A stretch of DNA of 64,000 nucleotides from Pseudomonas sp. TMP9 (GCF_037943105.1 NZ_CP149803.1:1798001-1862000), one strand, 5' to 3'. Positions 33,138 through 42,264 are shown, counted from the stretch's first letter. A program made the numbers and translations. Notes: a model not told the origin generated them from the letters alone.

Positions 33138-33368
33138 ATGTTTCCACTATCCGAAGCTTATAACTCTGGTTTTTCTTCTTTTAACCGTGGCGATTCTTAT
33201 AAAAATCCTCACCCTGATTTATCACCAGAATTTAACCTTTTCGAGCGTGGCTATTTCCAAGCCCTTAAGACTTCTTACGTTTTCCCTAAAGGTCAAAAAC
33301 GCCGCAACGTTGGCAATATTTCCATGCAATTACAACGCGACGCACAAAAACACATGAGGTCTATTTAA
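33138..33368 (+). CDS. Phage protein of unknown function, 76 aa (copy 3)
   Basis: Same as the gene at 26118; begins directly after the rep stop codon. Confidence 0.65.
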   Translation: MFPLSEAYNSGFSSFNRGDSYKNPHPDLSPEFNLFERGYFQALKTSYVFPKGQKRRNVGNISMQLQRDAQKHMRSI

Positions 33369-33566
33369 ATGATCGATTTAGATCGCGTTCTTTGTGACTG
33401 CTGCGGCGATGACATGGGCCAAATCCTCGGCGGTGTTCCAACCTCTGCCGGCGTTATCTGTGATCACAACAAAGCTCCTCATTTTGCCGTCTGTCCTGAT
33501 TGCACTTTTGACGCGTGCGAGTTCCTTGGCCTTCCACTCCCTGAGGGCTTCCCATGCGCACCGTGA
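33369..33566 (+). CDS. Small cysteine-rich protein, possible zinc ribbon (copy 3)
   Basis: Same as the gene at 26349, with CDCC and CPDC knuckles. Confidence 0.7.
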   Translation: MIDLDRVLCDCCGDDMGQILGGVPTSAGVICDHNKAPHFAVCPDCTFDACEFLGLPLPEGFPCAP

Positions 33567-33787
33567 GTTTTCAAGGTACTCAGGTCAGCGAATCCCAGCG
33601 CCGCAACTTGCAACTACGCGCCCAGGTGCAAACTTCTTTTATGGCACCCCACCTGCTTGCATCAGTTCAGCAAACCGAACAGCTCTTATCCGAACGCAAA
33701 GCAGCCGGCGTCAAACCTGAAAAGCTCTGGTTTGTTGTTCGCGACGAAAAAGGCACCTCCTGCGTTGCTGAATGGATGGGCTACTAA
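33554..33787 (+). CDS. Phage protein of unknown function, 77 aa (copy 3)
   Basis: Same as the gene at 26534, overlapping the cysteine-rich gene by 13 bases. Confidence 0.62.
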   Translation: MRTVSFQGTQVSESQRRNLQLRAQVQTSFMAPHLLASVQQTEQLLSERKAAGVKPEKLWFVVRDEKGTSCVAEWMGY

Positions 33788-33856
33788 TTTCGCCCAACTG
33801 GGCTAACAAACGGCCAGCCTCCGCGCTGAGCTGCCACTAAGTAAGAGGGCAACACG

Positions 33857-34144
33857 ATGACCGCAATGCTTATCAAAGTTACAACCACCGGTACTTCTCG
33901 TAGCGGTATTTCTGCAAAGCAAAAGCCTTACACCATGGCCACCGCTTATGCCCATTTGCCAAATATTCCGTTTCCTCAGGAATTTTCTTACTACTGCGAA
34001 ACTCCTCAGCAGGTCCAACCCGCTGGCGAATATGAATGCGAAGTCGTCCTCAGCATCAAGGATGGTCGTATTAACGTTGAGGTAGACCCTCGCCAAGGTC
34101 GCAAGCTTGTTGCTTCCCCAGTTCGCCAACAGGCGTCTGCCTAA
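33857..34144 (+). CDS. Phage ssDNA-binding protein (gene V-like, copy 3)
   Basis: Same 95-residue protein as at 26837. Confidence 0.72.
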   Translation: MTAMLIKVTTTGTSRSGISAKQKPYTMATAYAHLPNIPFPQEFSYYCETPQQVQPAGEYECEVVLSIKDGRINVEVDPRQGRKLVASPVRQQASA

Positions 34145-34369
34145 ATGTCTTCGGGCGTTCTCCGCTGTGACGGCTCAGTCGCCATCGCTCCGGACGGTGC
34201 CCCCCTCTGTTCCGGTATCTGGGAATTGGTCCCAGTGCCTCAACCTTTCAGCCTTGAATTGCTCGACCCCGCACAACTTGCGGCTGCGTTTATGGCTGGA
34301 TTTGTACTCGTCGGTACTTGCTGGTTCGCCGGTTGGTGCTGCCGATCTCTTCTCTCAATGATTAAGTGA
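34145..34369 (+). CDS. Phage membrane protein, 74 aa (copy 3)
   Basis: Same as the gene at 27125, with one C-terminal membrane segment. Confidence 0.68.
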   Translation: MSSGVLRCDGSVAIAPDGAPLCSGIWELVPVPQPFSLELLDPAQLAAAFMAGFVLVGTCWFAGWCCRSLLSMIK

Positions 34370-34379
34370 GGTTTACACC

Positions 34380-34508
34380 ATGGAAGCAATCGTAAGCGCT
34401 GTATCTGTTACCGATGTTGTTGCCGGTATTCTCGGTATCGCTGGCGTTATCGCGCTGGCTCTGGTTGCTCGTATGGGCGCCCGCAAACTGCTTGGCATGA
34501 TCAAGTAA
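34380..34508 (+). CDS. Major coat protein, 42 aa, leaderless Pf3-type (copy 3)
   Basis: Same 42-residue coat protein as at 27360; two intact coat genes are present in the array. Confidence 0.85.
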   Translation: MEAIVSAVSVTDVVAGILGIAGVIALALVARMGARKLLGMIK

Positions 34509-34533
34509 GCGAACCCCCACCCGTTGCAACTGC

Positions 34534-34555
34534 GGGGGCTTCGGCCCCCCTTTTT
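34534..34555 (+). terminator. Terminator after the coat gene (copy 3)
   Basis: GGGGGC-TTCG-GCCCCC stem followed by T residues, as in copy 2. Confidence 0.9.
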
Positions 34556-34570
34556 CTTTGTGAGGACGAT

Positions 34571-34645
34571 ATGGAACAAGTCTGGTTACTGACTCTTTTT
34601 ATTACCGGTGCCGCTTCGGCTTTTCTTTGTTTTCATGGGTGGTGA
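34571..34645 (+). CDS. 24-aa hydrophobic peptide, candidate minor coat protein (copy 3)
   Basis: Same short frame as at 27551, with GAGGA upstream, ending 1 base before the pIII-like gene. Confidence 0.55.
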   Translation: MEQVWLLTLFITGAASAFLCFHGW

Positions 34646-34646
34646 T

Positions 34647-35945
34647 ATGCGCTTTTTAATCTCGTTTTGTTTTTTATTTTTTACTTCATCATTCGCATAT
34701 GCCTCTGATTATTATTGGCAGCGTGCCAATGGTTCTGTATACGACAATCCGACTGCTGCTTGTCAGGCTTGGGAAGCTACTCATATAACCTTGGGTGGCA
34801 ATAATAGGTTTACCGGTCTTATATGGTATTCCCCTGATTTCGTTGGTTGTCAGATTAACAATTCAACTGGTCGTTCAGAGACTATTCGTCGTTATGGGAC
34901 TTCTTGTCCAACTGACTCAACCTACAACACCGAAACCGGCGAATGCGAATCCCCTAAGCCTAACGAATGCGAAGCCAAATCTGGCGAATCAACCACTTTT
35001 ACAAAGTCCGGCACTGCGCCCGATGCTTATGCTGTCGTCCTCCCAAGCGGCCAACTAGGCCAAGAACAATCCGCCTGTTTTTCTTCCTGCGTAGTCTCAA
35101 CTACTGAACAAAAATGTACTGTTAATGGTATTGGCAACTATACATGTCGTGGTAAGGCTTATTACACCGGTCAAAAATGCACAACAGGCCCTGAGGTTGA
35201 TTACACCGACTCCCCTAAAGAGCCTGAGCCCGAAACAATTACTAAAGACAAGCCATGCCAATATATTGAACAGGCAGACGGCACCCTTCGTTGTGACTCT
35301 GAGAAAAGCACAGAAAAAGAAGGCCAATCATGTGGCACCGTTAACGGCGTTAAAAAGTGTTTTGACACTAAACCAACAAAAGATGCTGTCAATATTGAAA
35401 CTGATGTAAAAACTGAAACTAAGCCAGACGGCTCTAGCACCATTACTAAGACTGATACCGCTACAAAGACCACCTGTAGCGGCATTAACTCATGTTCAAG
35501 CATTACTACTAAAACCACGACTAAAACCGAAAAAGATGCTGACGGCAATACAACTTCAATATCTGGCACATGCACCGGATCTTCTTGCCCCGACAAGAAT
35601 ACAAACCCCGATGGCGACGGCGACGGCTTCGGCGATTGTACTGACGGTAACTGCTCCTCTGGTGCTGGCGGTCCTCTAGAAACCCCCGAACTTGAAGAAG
35701 TCCCCGGATTTTCTGAAACAACCTCAACCTTTACTGGGCGAATTGCTGCGGCCCCAATAATGACTGCCATCAAAGGTATTAGACTCAATGGCGGCGGCTC
35801 TTGTTCCATGTCTGGTACGACAACCATTATTGGCTCAGTTAGCGCTTCTGCCTTTTGTGACAACTCCAGCTGGCTTGATCCGCTCTATTTTGTATTTCTT
35901 GCAATTCATGCATTGGCTGCTGTTCGTGTATTCCTTAGCGCATAG
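34647..35945 (+). CDS. Minor coat/adsorption protein, pIII/TspB-like (copy 3)
   Basis: Same 432-residue protein as at 27627. Receptor domains usually diverge fast, so the lack of any difference between copies 2 and 3 shows they are very recent duplicates. Confidence 0.82.
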   Translation: MRFLISFCFLFFTSSFAYASDYYWQRANGSVYDNPTAACQAWEATHITLGGNNRFTGLIWYSPDFVGCQINNSTGRSETIRRYGTSCPTDSTYNTETGECESPKPNECEAKSGESTTFTKSGTAPDAYAVVLPSGQLGQEQSACFSSCVVSTTEQKCTVNGIGNYTCRGKAYYTGQKCTTGPEVDYTDSPKEPEPETITKDKPCQYIEQADGTLRCDSEKSTEKEGQSCGTVNGVKKCFDTKPTKDAVNIETDVKTETKPDGSSTITKTDTATKTTCSGINSCSSITTKTTTKTEKDADGNTTSISGTCTGSSCPDKNTNPDGDGDGFGDCTDGNCSSGAGGPLETPELEEVPGFSETTSTFTGRIAAAPIMTAIKGIRLNGGGSCSMSGTTTIIGSVSASAFCDNSSWLDPLYFVFLAIHALAAVRVFLSA

Positions 35946-35952
35946 GTGACAT

Positions 35953-36252
35953 ATGTTTGATTCTCTAATGGCTTGGCTTTCCGAAACTTTTACCGAAATA
36001 TTGACTTGGCTAAAAGATTTACTACTTTGGATACCGCGCAAGGTATATGAGGAAGTTTTAGACGGCATGGCCTCTTTCTTTGAGTCCTTGCCCGTTCCCG
36101 ATTTTATTATTCAAGCATCCTCTGCACTCTCGGGCATTTCCGGCAATGTTTTATTCTTTGCCCAAAAGTTTGCAGTGGGCGAGGGCATCATTCTAATTTT
36201 GTCGGCGTATATCCTTCGCTTCATCCTTCGCCGCATTCCGTTCATTGGGTGA
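35953..36252 (+). CDS. pVI-like minor virion protein, DUF2523 type (copy 3)
   Basis: Same 99-residue protein as at 28933. Confidence 0.8.
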   Translation: MFDSLMAWLSETFTEILTWLKDLLLWIPRKVYEEVLDGMASFFESLPVPDFIIQASSALSGISGNVLFFAQKFAVGEGIILILSAYILRFILRRIPFIG

Positions 36253-36255
36253 TAT

Positions 36256-37518
36256 ATGGCAATTGAGGCTTATGTAGGCTTACCAGGGCACGGCAAAAGT
36301 TACGGCGTTGTTGAGCATGTTGTTTTGCCTTCAATCATGGAAGGGCGGCACGTCGTTACCAATATTCCGCTTGAAGTCGACGACATAATTGCTGACTTCG
36401 GTTCACCCGGCAGCCAGATTACCCAGCTTCCCGAGGATTGGTTTGAACGTGCAGATTTGGCAGACTTCATCCCTAATGGCTCTGTCTTGATTCTCGATGA
36501 ACTCTGGCGTCGTTGGCCTTCCGGCCTCAAGGCTAACCAAGCTTCTTTGCCTGACAAGTCTCTGCTTGCTGAGCATCGCCACCGTGTTGATTCTGATGGT
36601 CGCTCTATGCGCATTGTCCTTGTGACTCAGGACTTGTCTCAGCTTGCTTCTTGGGTTCGTATTCTGGTTGAACAGACCTACAAAATGACCAAGCTGACTG
36701 CCATCGGCTCTGCTAAAAAGTATCGCGTTGATATCTACCTAGGCGCACCCACTGGCCAAAACATCCCTAAAAGTAAGCTCATCCGTCAGACTTTCGGCCA
36801 GTACAAAAAGAACATTTATAAGTACTACAGCAGTGCTACACAGTCAGCCACAGGCACTGTTGGCGATGAATCTAAGGCAGACAAGCGCGGTACTATCTGG
36901 CGTTCGCCGTTCATTATTTTCAGCATCCTCGGCCCGCTGATCGGTATTCCGCTTGGCCTCTGGTACGTCGTCGGCATTTTTACCGGCGGCTTTGGCATTA
37001 GCGAAAAAGCCGAGGAGGGCGCTCTTCCTCAAGCACAGGTTCAGCATCTCGGCCTTACTAATCCGCCCCCACCCGGCCTACAAACCCAGCCACCTACCAC
37101 CTACTCTGAGCCTTCGCCGCCTCAGATTGTTGATTCCTCAATTTGGCGTGTTTCTGGCCACATCAAGCGCGGAACTGGTGGCACTACCGGTTCTACTTCT
37201 TGGCCATCCATTTCCGGATACGGGCAGCCTGAATCCCAAACCATTCCCCAGGCTGACGTGCCTGACTTGGTGATTCTTTATTCCCAGATTTACGGCACGC
37301 GCTACGCTTTGGCTAGTGACTGTGAGCTGTTTCCGGATGGCCTAAACTGGCAATGCATAGTCGACGGCACACGCGTTGCACCTTGGACCGGTCGCGGCGA
37401 TGCAACTCAATGGGCCTCAGACCCACAACGCTTAGCCGGTCGTACTGCTGCTGCAGCGAGCGGAGCGACCGAAAGCAGAAGCACGACTAACATCCTTGTG
37501 AACCCTCAGCCCCTCTAA
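36256..37518 (+). CDS. Zot/pI-type assembly ATPase (copy 3)
   Basis: Same 420-residue protein as at 29236. Its stop codon ends one base before the intact dif. Confidence 0.92.
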   Translation: MAIEAYVGLPGHGKSYGVVEHVVLPSIMEGRHVVTNIPLEVDDIIADFGSPGSQITQLPEDWFERADLADFIPNGSVLILDELWRRWPSGLKANQASLPDKSLLAEHRHRVDSDGRSMRIVLVTQDLSQLASWVRILVEQTYKMTKLTAIGSAKKYRVDIYLGAPTGQNIPKSKLIRQTFGQYKKNIYKYYSSATQSATGTVGDESKADKRGTIWRSPFIIFSILGPLIGIPLGLWYVVGIFTGGFGISEKAEEGALPQAQVQHLGLTNPPPPGLQTQPPTTYSEPSPPQIVDSSIWRVSGHIKRGTGGTTGSTSWPSISGYGQPESQTIPQADVPDLVILYSQIYGTRYALASDCELFPDGLNWQCIVDGTRVAPWTGRGDATQWASDPQRLAGRTAAAASGATESRSTTNILVNPQPL

Positions 37519-37519
37519 G

Positions 37520-37547
37520 GCTTCGTATAATGTATATTATGTTAAAT
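37520..37547 (+). other. dif: Intact chromosomal dif site (XerCD)
   Basis: The 28 bases are an 11-base XerC arm GCTTCGTATAA, the 6-base centre TGTATA and the XerD arm TTATGTTAAAT. The centre and XerD arm equal those of E. coli dif, and the XerC arm differs only in its outer part. It is the only place in the window with the complete site. XerCD, activated by FtsK (encoded at 53601-56000), resolves chromosome dimers here, so it also marks the replication terminus. The phage array borders it on the left. Confidence 0.93.
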
Positions 37548-37676
37548 AGCGTACGCAGGCTCTTACTGTGACATGGCCTTTTCTCGTACGTCTGCAAACT
37601 GGACTATTGCGCTCGCCAGCGCTCGCAATCACGATTAGTTGGCGTACTCACGCAGAAGATAATCGTGCCCTCGGCA

Positions 37677-37703
37677 GTGATCACCGTCATTACCGGTGAT
37701 CAC
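37677..37703. repeat. Perfect inverted repeat after the TRIC gene
   Basis: GTGATCACCG and CGGTGATCAC form a 10-bp stem with a 7-base loop, 13 bases past the stop of the minus-strand TRIC gene. There is no T-run, so it may be a weak terminator or an mRNA-stabilising stem. The rest of the 168-bp gap between dif and this gene shows nothing I can name. Confidence 0.6.
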
Positions 37704-37715
37704 GCCACTCAATAA

Positions 37716-38339
37716 TCAATCACGATCCAGCAAGTGAAAACTGGGCAAAGCTATGCGCCAGCGAATGGCCGCTAGACGCGTCAGCAAGACTGTGAGCATC
37801 GCGACGCCGGTATCTACCCAGTGTGGTGTGCCCAGTTGGCGCATGCCGATAAATACCAAGGCACCGGCAATACAGGCGGTGGCGTAGATTTCCTTCTGGA
37901 AGATCAGCGGGATTTCATTGCAGATCACATCCCGCATCACTCCGCCCGCGACACCGGTCATGACTCCCATGATTATCGCTGTGCTATGCGGCACGTTATG
38001 CTGCATGGCGATTTCAGTACCGATTACGGTGAATATCGCCAGGCCAAAAGCATCGGCCAGAAGTAGACCTTTCTCGTGAATTGGCTTGGTCAGGCGCACC
38101 CAGATTACGGTACCAACAGCTGCTAATGAGGCGATGACAATATACATATCATTGCGAATCCAGCTGACCGGGTGGTTGTCTAAGATCAGGTCACGCAAGG
38201 TGCCGCCGCCCAGTGCGGTGATGATGGCAATAACCAGCACGCCGAACAGGTCCATGGATTTACGCCCCGCCATCAGCGCACCGGTAATGGCAAATACCGC
38301 AACGCCAAACAAATCGGCAAGATAAAACAATTGCGTCAT
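37716..38339 (-). CDS. TRIC-type cation channel family protein (UPF0126)
   Basis: This 207-residue inner-membrane protein has seven predicted helices in two repeats, each with a glycine-rich kink (ALGGGTLRD and GVAGGVMRD) that forms the ion pore in TRIC channels. Bacterial members conduct monovalent cations; their physiological role is unclear. I start at 38339, where GAGG precedes the ATG, rather than at the longer 38453 frame. It lies 7 bases downstream of gor on the same strand. Confidence 0.83.
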   Translation of the reverse strand: MTQLFYLADLFGVAVFAITGALMAGRKSMDLFGVLVIAIITALGGGTLRDLILDNHPVSWIRNDMYIVIASLAAVGTVIWVRLTKPIHEKGLLLADAFGLAIFTVIGTEIAMQHNVPHSTAIIMGVMTGVAGGVMRDVICNEIPLIFQKEIYATACIAGALVFIGMRQLGTPHWVDTGVAMLTVLLTRLAAIRWRIALPSFHLLDRD

Positions 38340-38346
38340 GCTGACC

Positions 38347-39705
38347 TCAGGACGGTATAGGGGTGCGCATGGTGACGAACTCTTCGGCAGCCGTTGGGTG
38401 CACGCCAATGGTGTCGTCAAAAATCTGCTTAGTAGCGCCTGCTTTGAGCGCAACCGCCAGGCCCTGTACGATTTCGCCAGCCTCCGGGCCGACCATATGG
38501 CAACCGAGTACGCGGTCTGTATCTGTGTCCACCACCAGTTTCATCAGCGTACGCTCCTGGCTTTCGGTCATTGTCAGTTTCATCGGACGGAAACGACTTT
38601 CAAAGACGGTGACGTTGTAGCCCTCCTCCTTCGCCTGCTCCTCGCTCAGCCCGACCGTGCCAATATTCGGCAAGCTGAATACCGCTGTCGGGATCATTTG
38701 ATAGTCGACTGTGCGGTATTGCTCGGGTTTGAACAGGCGTCTGGCCACCGCCATGCCTTCAGCCAACGCCACCGGTGTCAGCTGAACGCGACCAATTACA
38801 TCACCGATAGCGAGGATGGAGGGCGTGCTGCTCTGGTAATGCTCATCAACCTTGATGTAGCCGCGCTCATCCAGTTCAACATGGGTATTTTCCAAGCCTA
38901 AATTGTCCAGCATAGGCCGCCGACCGGTGGCGTAAAAAATACAGTCTGCCTCTATTACGCGCCCATCTTTGAGAGTGGCATGAAGGCTACCGTCAACCTG
39001 TTTATCGATCCGCGCAATGTCGCTGTTGAACTGCAGATCAAGACCACGTTTGATTAGCTCTTCCTGTAAGTGCAGGCGCACCGCTTGATCAAAGCCACGC
39101 AAGAATAAATCACCTCGATAAAGCAGTGAGGTCTGCGTACCAAGGCCATTGAAGATGGAGGCAAACTCCACAGCAATATAACCACCGCCAATAACTAACA
39201 CGCGCTTGGGAAGCTGCTCGAGAAAGAACACTTCATTCGAGCCGATAGCATGTTCATGCCCAGGTACTTGAGGAATATGTGGCCAGCCGCCGGTAGCAAT
39301 CAAGATGTGCTTGGCGCTGTAAAGCTTGCCGCCCAGCTCGACAGTGTTGTCATCAACGATGCGTGCATGGCCTTCAAGCAAGGTCACACCACTATTAACA
39401 AGCAGGTTACGGTAGATGTCATTGAGTCGATCGATTTCGCGGTTTTTATTGGTAATCAGAGTTGTCCAGTCGAAGCTGGTTTGCCCAAGCGACCAGCCAA
39501 ATCCCTGAGCTTGCTCAAAGTCCTCGGCAAAATGGGCACCATAAACCAGCAGCTTTTTAGGTACGCAGCCGACGTTGACGCAGGTGCCACCCAGATAACG
39601 GCTTTCGGCAACCGCTACACGTGCGCCATAGCTCGCTGAAAATCGTGCAGCACGCACGCCACCAGAACCAGCACCGATTACAAACAGGTCGAAGTCGTAG
39701 GTCAT
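38347..39705 (-). CDS. gor: Glutathione reductase
   Basis: This 452-residue FAD disulfide reductase has the FAD loop [14 protein letters not shown] near residue 10 and redox cysteines in [13 protein letters not shown] (Cys42 and Cys47). The NADP loop is [15 protein letters not shown] near residue 175, and the catalytic HPTAAEE lies near the C terminus. It reduces glutathione disulfide with NADPH. GGAGA 5 bases before 39705 sets the start. The order gor-VOC-galU is shared with other pseudomonads. Confidence 0.94.
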   Translation of the reverse strand: MTYDFDLFVIGAGSGGVRAARFSASYGARVAVAESRYLGGTCVNVGCVPKKLLVYGAHFAEDFEQAQGFGWSLGQTSFDWTTLITNKNREIDRLNDIYRNLLVNSGVTLLEGHARIVDDNTVELGGKLYSAKHILIATGGWPHIPQVPGHEHAIGSNEVFFLEQLPKRVLVIGGGYIAVEFASIFNGLGTQTSLLYRGDLFLRGFDQAVRLHLQEELIKRGLDLQFNSDIARIDKQVDGSLHATLKDGRVIEADCIFYATGRRPMLDNLGLENTHVELDERGYIKVDEHYQSSTPSILAIGDVIGRVQLTPVALAEGMAVARRLFKPEQYRTVDYQMIPTAVFSLPNIGTVGLSEEQAKEEGYNVTVFESRFRPMKLTMTESQERTLMKLVVDTDTDRVLGCHMVGPEAGEIVQGLAVALKAGATKQIFDDTIGVHPTAAEEFVTMRTPIPS

Positions 39706-39788
39706 TTTAGTCTCCATAGCAGGCTGCAAGCATACCCCAAGCCGGGCTAGGCTTTGGCTTGAAACTACCCAACAGAGGGAGAACAGTT

Positions 39789-40211
39789 ATGCGCCCTACC
39801 CTTACCCATTTGGCGTTACATGTGCCCGATGTAGAAGCATGTGTAGTTTTTTATGAGCAGTTCTGTGCAATGCGGGTGATACACCGACGCGCCGGTAAAG
39901 GCTCAACGATTGTCTGGATGGCGGAACCCGATAAAGAGCACAGCTTTATTTTTGTGATCATGCCAGGCGGTCAGGAGCGGCACTTAGCAGCCGATGATTA
40001 CAGCCATTTCGGCTTTGCCTTAGCGAGCCGTGACGGAGTCGACAGCATGGCTCAGCAGGCACGACGAGCAGGATGTTTGGTCTGGGAGCCTCGGGAGGAG
40101 CCCTATCCCGTTGGATATTATTGCGGCGTAAGAGATCCGGCCGGTCATTATATCGAGTTTAGCTATGGCCAGCCGCTAGGGCCCGGCGCCGAGCCTATGC
40201 TAACGACCTGA
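39789..40211 (+). CDS. VOC-family (glyoxalase-like) protein
   Basis: This 140-residue protein has the paired beta-alpha-beta-beta-beta modules of the vicinal-oxygen-chelate superfamily: LTHLALHVPDVEACVVFYEQF at the start and YYCGVRDPAGHYIEFSYGQP at the end, with the metal-ligand His and Glu positions. It could be a lactoylglutathione lyase-like enzyme, which would suit the neighbouring gor, but the substrate is unknown. GGGAG 7 bases before 39789 supports the start. Confidence 0.82.
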   Translation: MRPTLTHLALHVPDVEACVVFYEQFCAMRVIHRRAGKGSTIVWMAEPDKEHSFIFVIMPGGQERHLAADDYSHFGFALASRDGVDSMAQQARRAGCLVWEPREEPYPVGYYCGVRDPAGHYIEFSYGQPLGPGAEPMLTT

Positions 40212-40216
40212 ATGCA

Positions 40217-40240
40217 AACAGCCACCCGAAGGTGGCTGTT
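40217..40240. terminator. Hairpin between convergent VOC and galU genes
   Basis: AACAGCCACC-CGAA-GGTGGCTGTT is a perfect 10-bp stem just after the VOC stop. It serves as a likely shared terminator with galU, although the T-run is weak. Confidence 0.7.
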
Positions 40241-40262
40241 AGTTGACGCGCCAAAGGTTCAG

Positions 40263-41102
40263 TTAAAACGCTTTACCAGTCTTATAAAGGTTTTCAAAAC
40301 AGAAGTTGGTGGCGTCAATATAGCCTTCTGCGCCGCCGCAATCGAAGCGTTTGCCCTTGAACTTATAGGCGATTACGCAACCGTTCTGGGCCTGCTTCAT
40401 CAGTGCATCGGTGATCTGAATTTCTCCGCCCTTGCCAGGCTCGGTTTGCTCAATGAGCTCGAAGATGTCCGGCGTAAGAATATAGCGCCCGATAATAGCC
40501 AAGTTCGAAGGCGCATCTTCCGGCTTAGGCTTCTCGACCATGCTGTTTACTCGGTAGATGTCATCACGAATCATCTCACCCGAAATCACGCCGTATTTAT
40601 GAGTCTCTTCGGGTGGCACTTCTTGGATGGCAACGATTGAGCAGCGGAACTGCTTGAACAGCTTAACCATCTGCGTCAACACCGCATCGCCGTCCAAGTT
40701 CAGGCACAGGTCATCCGCCAGAACCACGGCGAAAGGCTCATCACCGATCAGCGGACGGCCACAAAGAATAGCGTGGCCCAGGCCCTTCATCTCAACCTGA
40801 CGGGTGTAGGAAAAGCTGCATTCGTTGATCAGACGGCGAATACCGACCAAATATTTTTCTTTATCCGTATCGCGAATTTGATGTTCGAGTTCGTAGCTGA
40901 TGTCGAAGTGATCTTCCAATGCGCGCTTACCGCGGCCGGTAATCATGGCAATTTCCGTCAAGCCGGCTTCCAGCGCCTCTTCGACGCCATACTGGATCAA
41001 CGGTTTGTTCACGATCGGCAGCATTTCCTTGGGCATAGCCTTGGTGGCTGGCAAAAATCGGGTGCCGTAACCGGCTGCAGGGAACAAACATTTCTTGATC
41101 AT
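40263..41102 (-). CDS. galU: UTP-glucose-1-phosphate uridylyltransferase GalU
   Basis: This 279-residue nucleotidyltransferase has the signature AAGYGTRFLPATKAMPKEM at residues 9-27 and FAVVLADDLCL with the metal-binding Asp near residue 130. It makes UDP-glucose for LPS core, exopolysaccharide and trehalose synthesis. Its length equals the P. aeruginosa enzyme when started at 41102; the frame runs 27 codons further upstream without a good start. Confidence 0.95.
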   Translation of the reverse strand: MIKKCLFPAAGYGTRFLPATKAMPKEMLPIVNKPLIQYGVEEALEAGLTEIAMITGRGKRALEDHFDISYELEHQIRDTDKEKYLVGIRRLINECSFSYTRQVEMKGLGHAILCGRPLIGDEPFAVVLADDLCLNLDGDAVLTQMVKLFKQFRCSIVAIQEVPPEETHKYGVISGEMIRDDIYRVNSMVEKPKPEDAPSNLAIIGRYILTPDIFELIEQTEPGKGGEIQITDALMKQAQNGCVIAYKFKGKRFDCGGAEGYIDATNFCFENLYKTGKAF

Positions 41103-41187
41103 GGGAAACCTTGAGCAATGATTTGGAAAGTGCATGGTAAGTCTATCAGGCTGCACACGGCCCCGTGAACAAATGGCAGGCACAAAA

Positions 41188-41209
41188 AAACCGGCTAAAA
41201 AGCCGGTTT
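41188..41209 (-). terminator. Terminator of the tRNA operon
   Basis: On the minus strand AAACCGGCT-TTTT-AGCCGGTTT is followed by a T-run. It lies 40 bases past tRNA-Leu and ends the Gly-Cys-Leu transcript. Confidence 0.88.
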
Positions 41210-41249
41210 CAAAGGATTACAGGTGCATTTTTGCATCTAAATCTATGTG

Positions 41250-41336
41250 TGGTGCCCGAAGCCGGAATCGAACCGGCACGGGGTTACCCCCGAGGGATTT
41301 TAAGTCCCTTGCGTCTACCGATTTCGCCATTCGGGC
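41250..41336 (-). tRNA. tRNA-Leu (UAA)
   Basis: An 87-base cloverleaf with a 7-bp acceptor stem (GCCCGAA/TTCGGGC), long variable arm (CTCGGGGGTAACCCCGT), anticodon loop CTTAAAA with anticodon TAA, T-loop GGTTCGATTCC and encoded CCA. Last gene of the Gly-Cys-Leu operon. Confidence 0.96.
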
Positions 41337-41408
41337 GGTAGCGCTGCATTGCAAGACATGGACTATATACAGCCCTTGTGCGCCTCGCAAGGTTTCAACT
41401 TATATGAA

Positions 41409-41443
41409 AAAACCTCGTAAATCAGTGATCTACGAGGCTCTTT
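41409..41443 (-). terminator. Hairpin with T-run between tRNA-Cys and tRNA-Leu
   Basis: On the minus strand CCTCGTA and TACGAGG pair around an 11-base loop, followed by TTTTTT. It could be a partial terminator lowering tRNA-Leu relative to tRNA-Cys, or a processing element. Confidence 0.6.
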
Positions 41444-41447
41444 TAAT

Positions 41448-41521
41448 TGGAGGCTGAGGTCGGAATCGAACCGGCGTTCACGGATTTGCAATCCGGTGCA
41501 TAACCACTCTGCTACTCAGCC
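41448..41521 (-). tRNA. tRNA-Cys (GCA)
   Basis: A 74-base tRNA with acceptor GGCTGAG/CTCAGCC, anticodon loop with GCA, T-loop GGTTCGATTCC and encoded CCA. Confidence 0.96.
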
Positions 41522-41560
41522 TTAAAGCGAAACGATCGTATAAAACTGATCGTTGAAATC

Positions 41561-41636
<76 letters not shown>

Positions 41637-41703
41637 TTGTCGTGTTGACGGCGGCCATTCTATAGCTTCGCAGCTTGCCGTCAACCCTTTGATTCAAAAA
41701 AGC

Positions 41704-42264
41704 TTATTTCTTATCAGAGGTGATCTTCAGGTGTGGCCATGCGGCTAACAGATACTGCGCCATCGACCACAGAGTGAGCACGGCCGCGATTATCAGCAGC
41801 ACGTAACCTAAGACAACCCAGGCAGTAAATGCTGCCGGATTTGCCAGCAGAATCACCAACGCCACCATTTGTGCGGCAGTTTTCCATTTGGCCAGTTTAG
41901 ACACGGCTACATGAGCCCGCGCGCCGAGCTCTGCCATCCATTCGCGCAGCGCCGAGACTACAATCTCGCGACCAATAATAATCGCCGCTGGCAACGTCAA
42001 CCAAAGGTTGGAGTGCTCATCAACCAGCAGGACCAGAGCCACTGCCACCATCAACTTATCCGCGACCGGGTCAAGGAAAGCACCAAATGGCGTGCTTTGC
42101 TCCCAGCGGCGTGCCAAGTAACCATCCAACCAATCAGTGGCTGCAGCAACCGAGAACACCGCGCTAGCGGCCCAGTAGCTCCAACTGAAGGGCAGGTAAA
42201 ACATCATAATAAACACCGGTATCAGCAGGACGCGGAGCACGGTGAGCAGGTTGGGGATATTCAT
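41704..42264 (-). CDS. pgsA: CDP-diacylglycerol-glycerol-3-phosphate 3-phosphatidyltransferase PgsA
   Basis: This 186-residue membrane enzyme makes phosphatidylglycerol phosphate. It carries the CDP-alcohol phosphotransferase motif as [18 protein letters not shown] followed by AFLDPVADK near residue 60, with the four metal-binding aspartates. The ATG at 42264 gives the usual family length; a GTG two codons earlier is possible. It stands between uvrC and the tRNA operon, as in other pseudomonads. Confidence 0.94.
   Translation of the reverse strand: MNIPNLLTVLRVLLIPVFIMMFYLPFSWSYWAASAVFSVAAATDWLDGYLARRWEQSTPFGAFLDPVADKLMVAVALVLLVDEHSNLWLTLPAAIIIGREIVVSALREWMAELGARAHVAVSKLAKWKTAAQMVALVILLANPAAFTAWVVLGYVLLIIAAVLTLWSMAQYLLAAWPHLKITSDKK

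Larger units (their letters stand above)
30500..37519 (+). mobile_element. Inovirus prophage copy 3, complete (7,020 bp)
   Basis: This unit is, as far as I can see by comparing line by line, identical to copy 2 over its whole length. It ends where the intact chromosomal dif begins. Absolute identity means very recent duplication, insertion of the same phage twice, or continuing homogenisation; an assembly error that duplicates a unit must also be excluded. Confidence 0.92.

Noticed and set aside
19597..37519. CRISPR-like or transposon interpretation of the 7-kb repeats
   Set aside because: Units of 7,020 bp with full inovirus gene order and XerC-type arms at each joint explain the repeats as tandem prophages.
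41409..41443. Small RNA gene between tRNA-Cys and tRNA-Leu
   Set aside because: The only structure is one hairpin with a T-run, better read as a terminator or processing signal within the tRNA operon.
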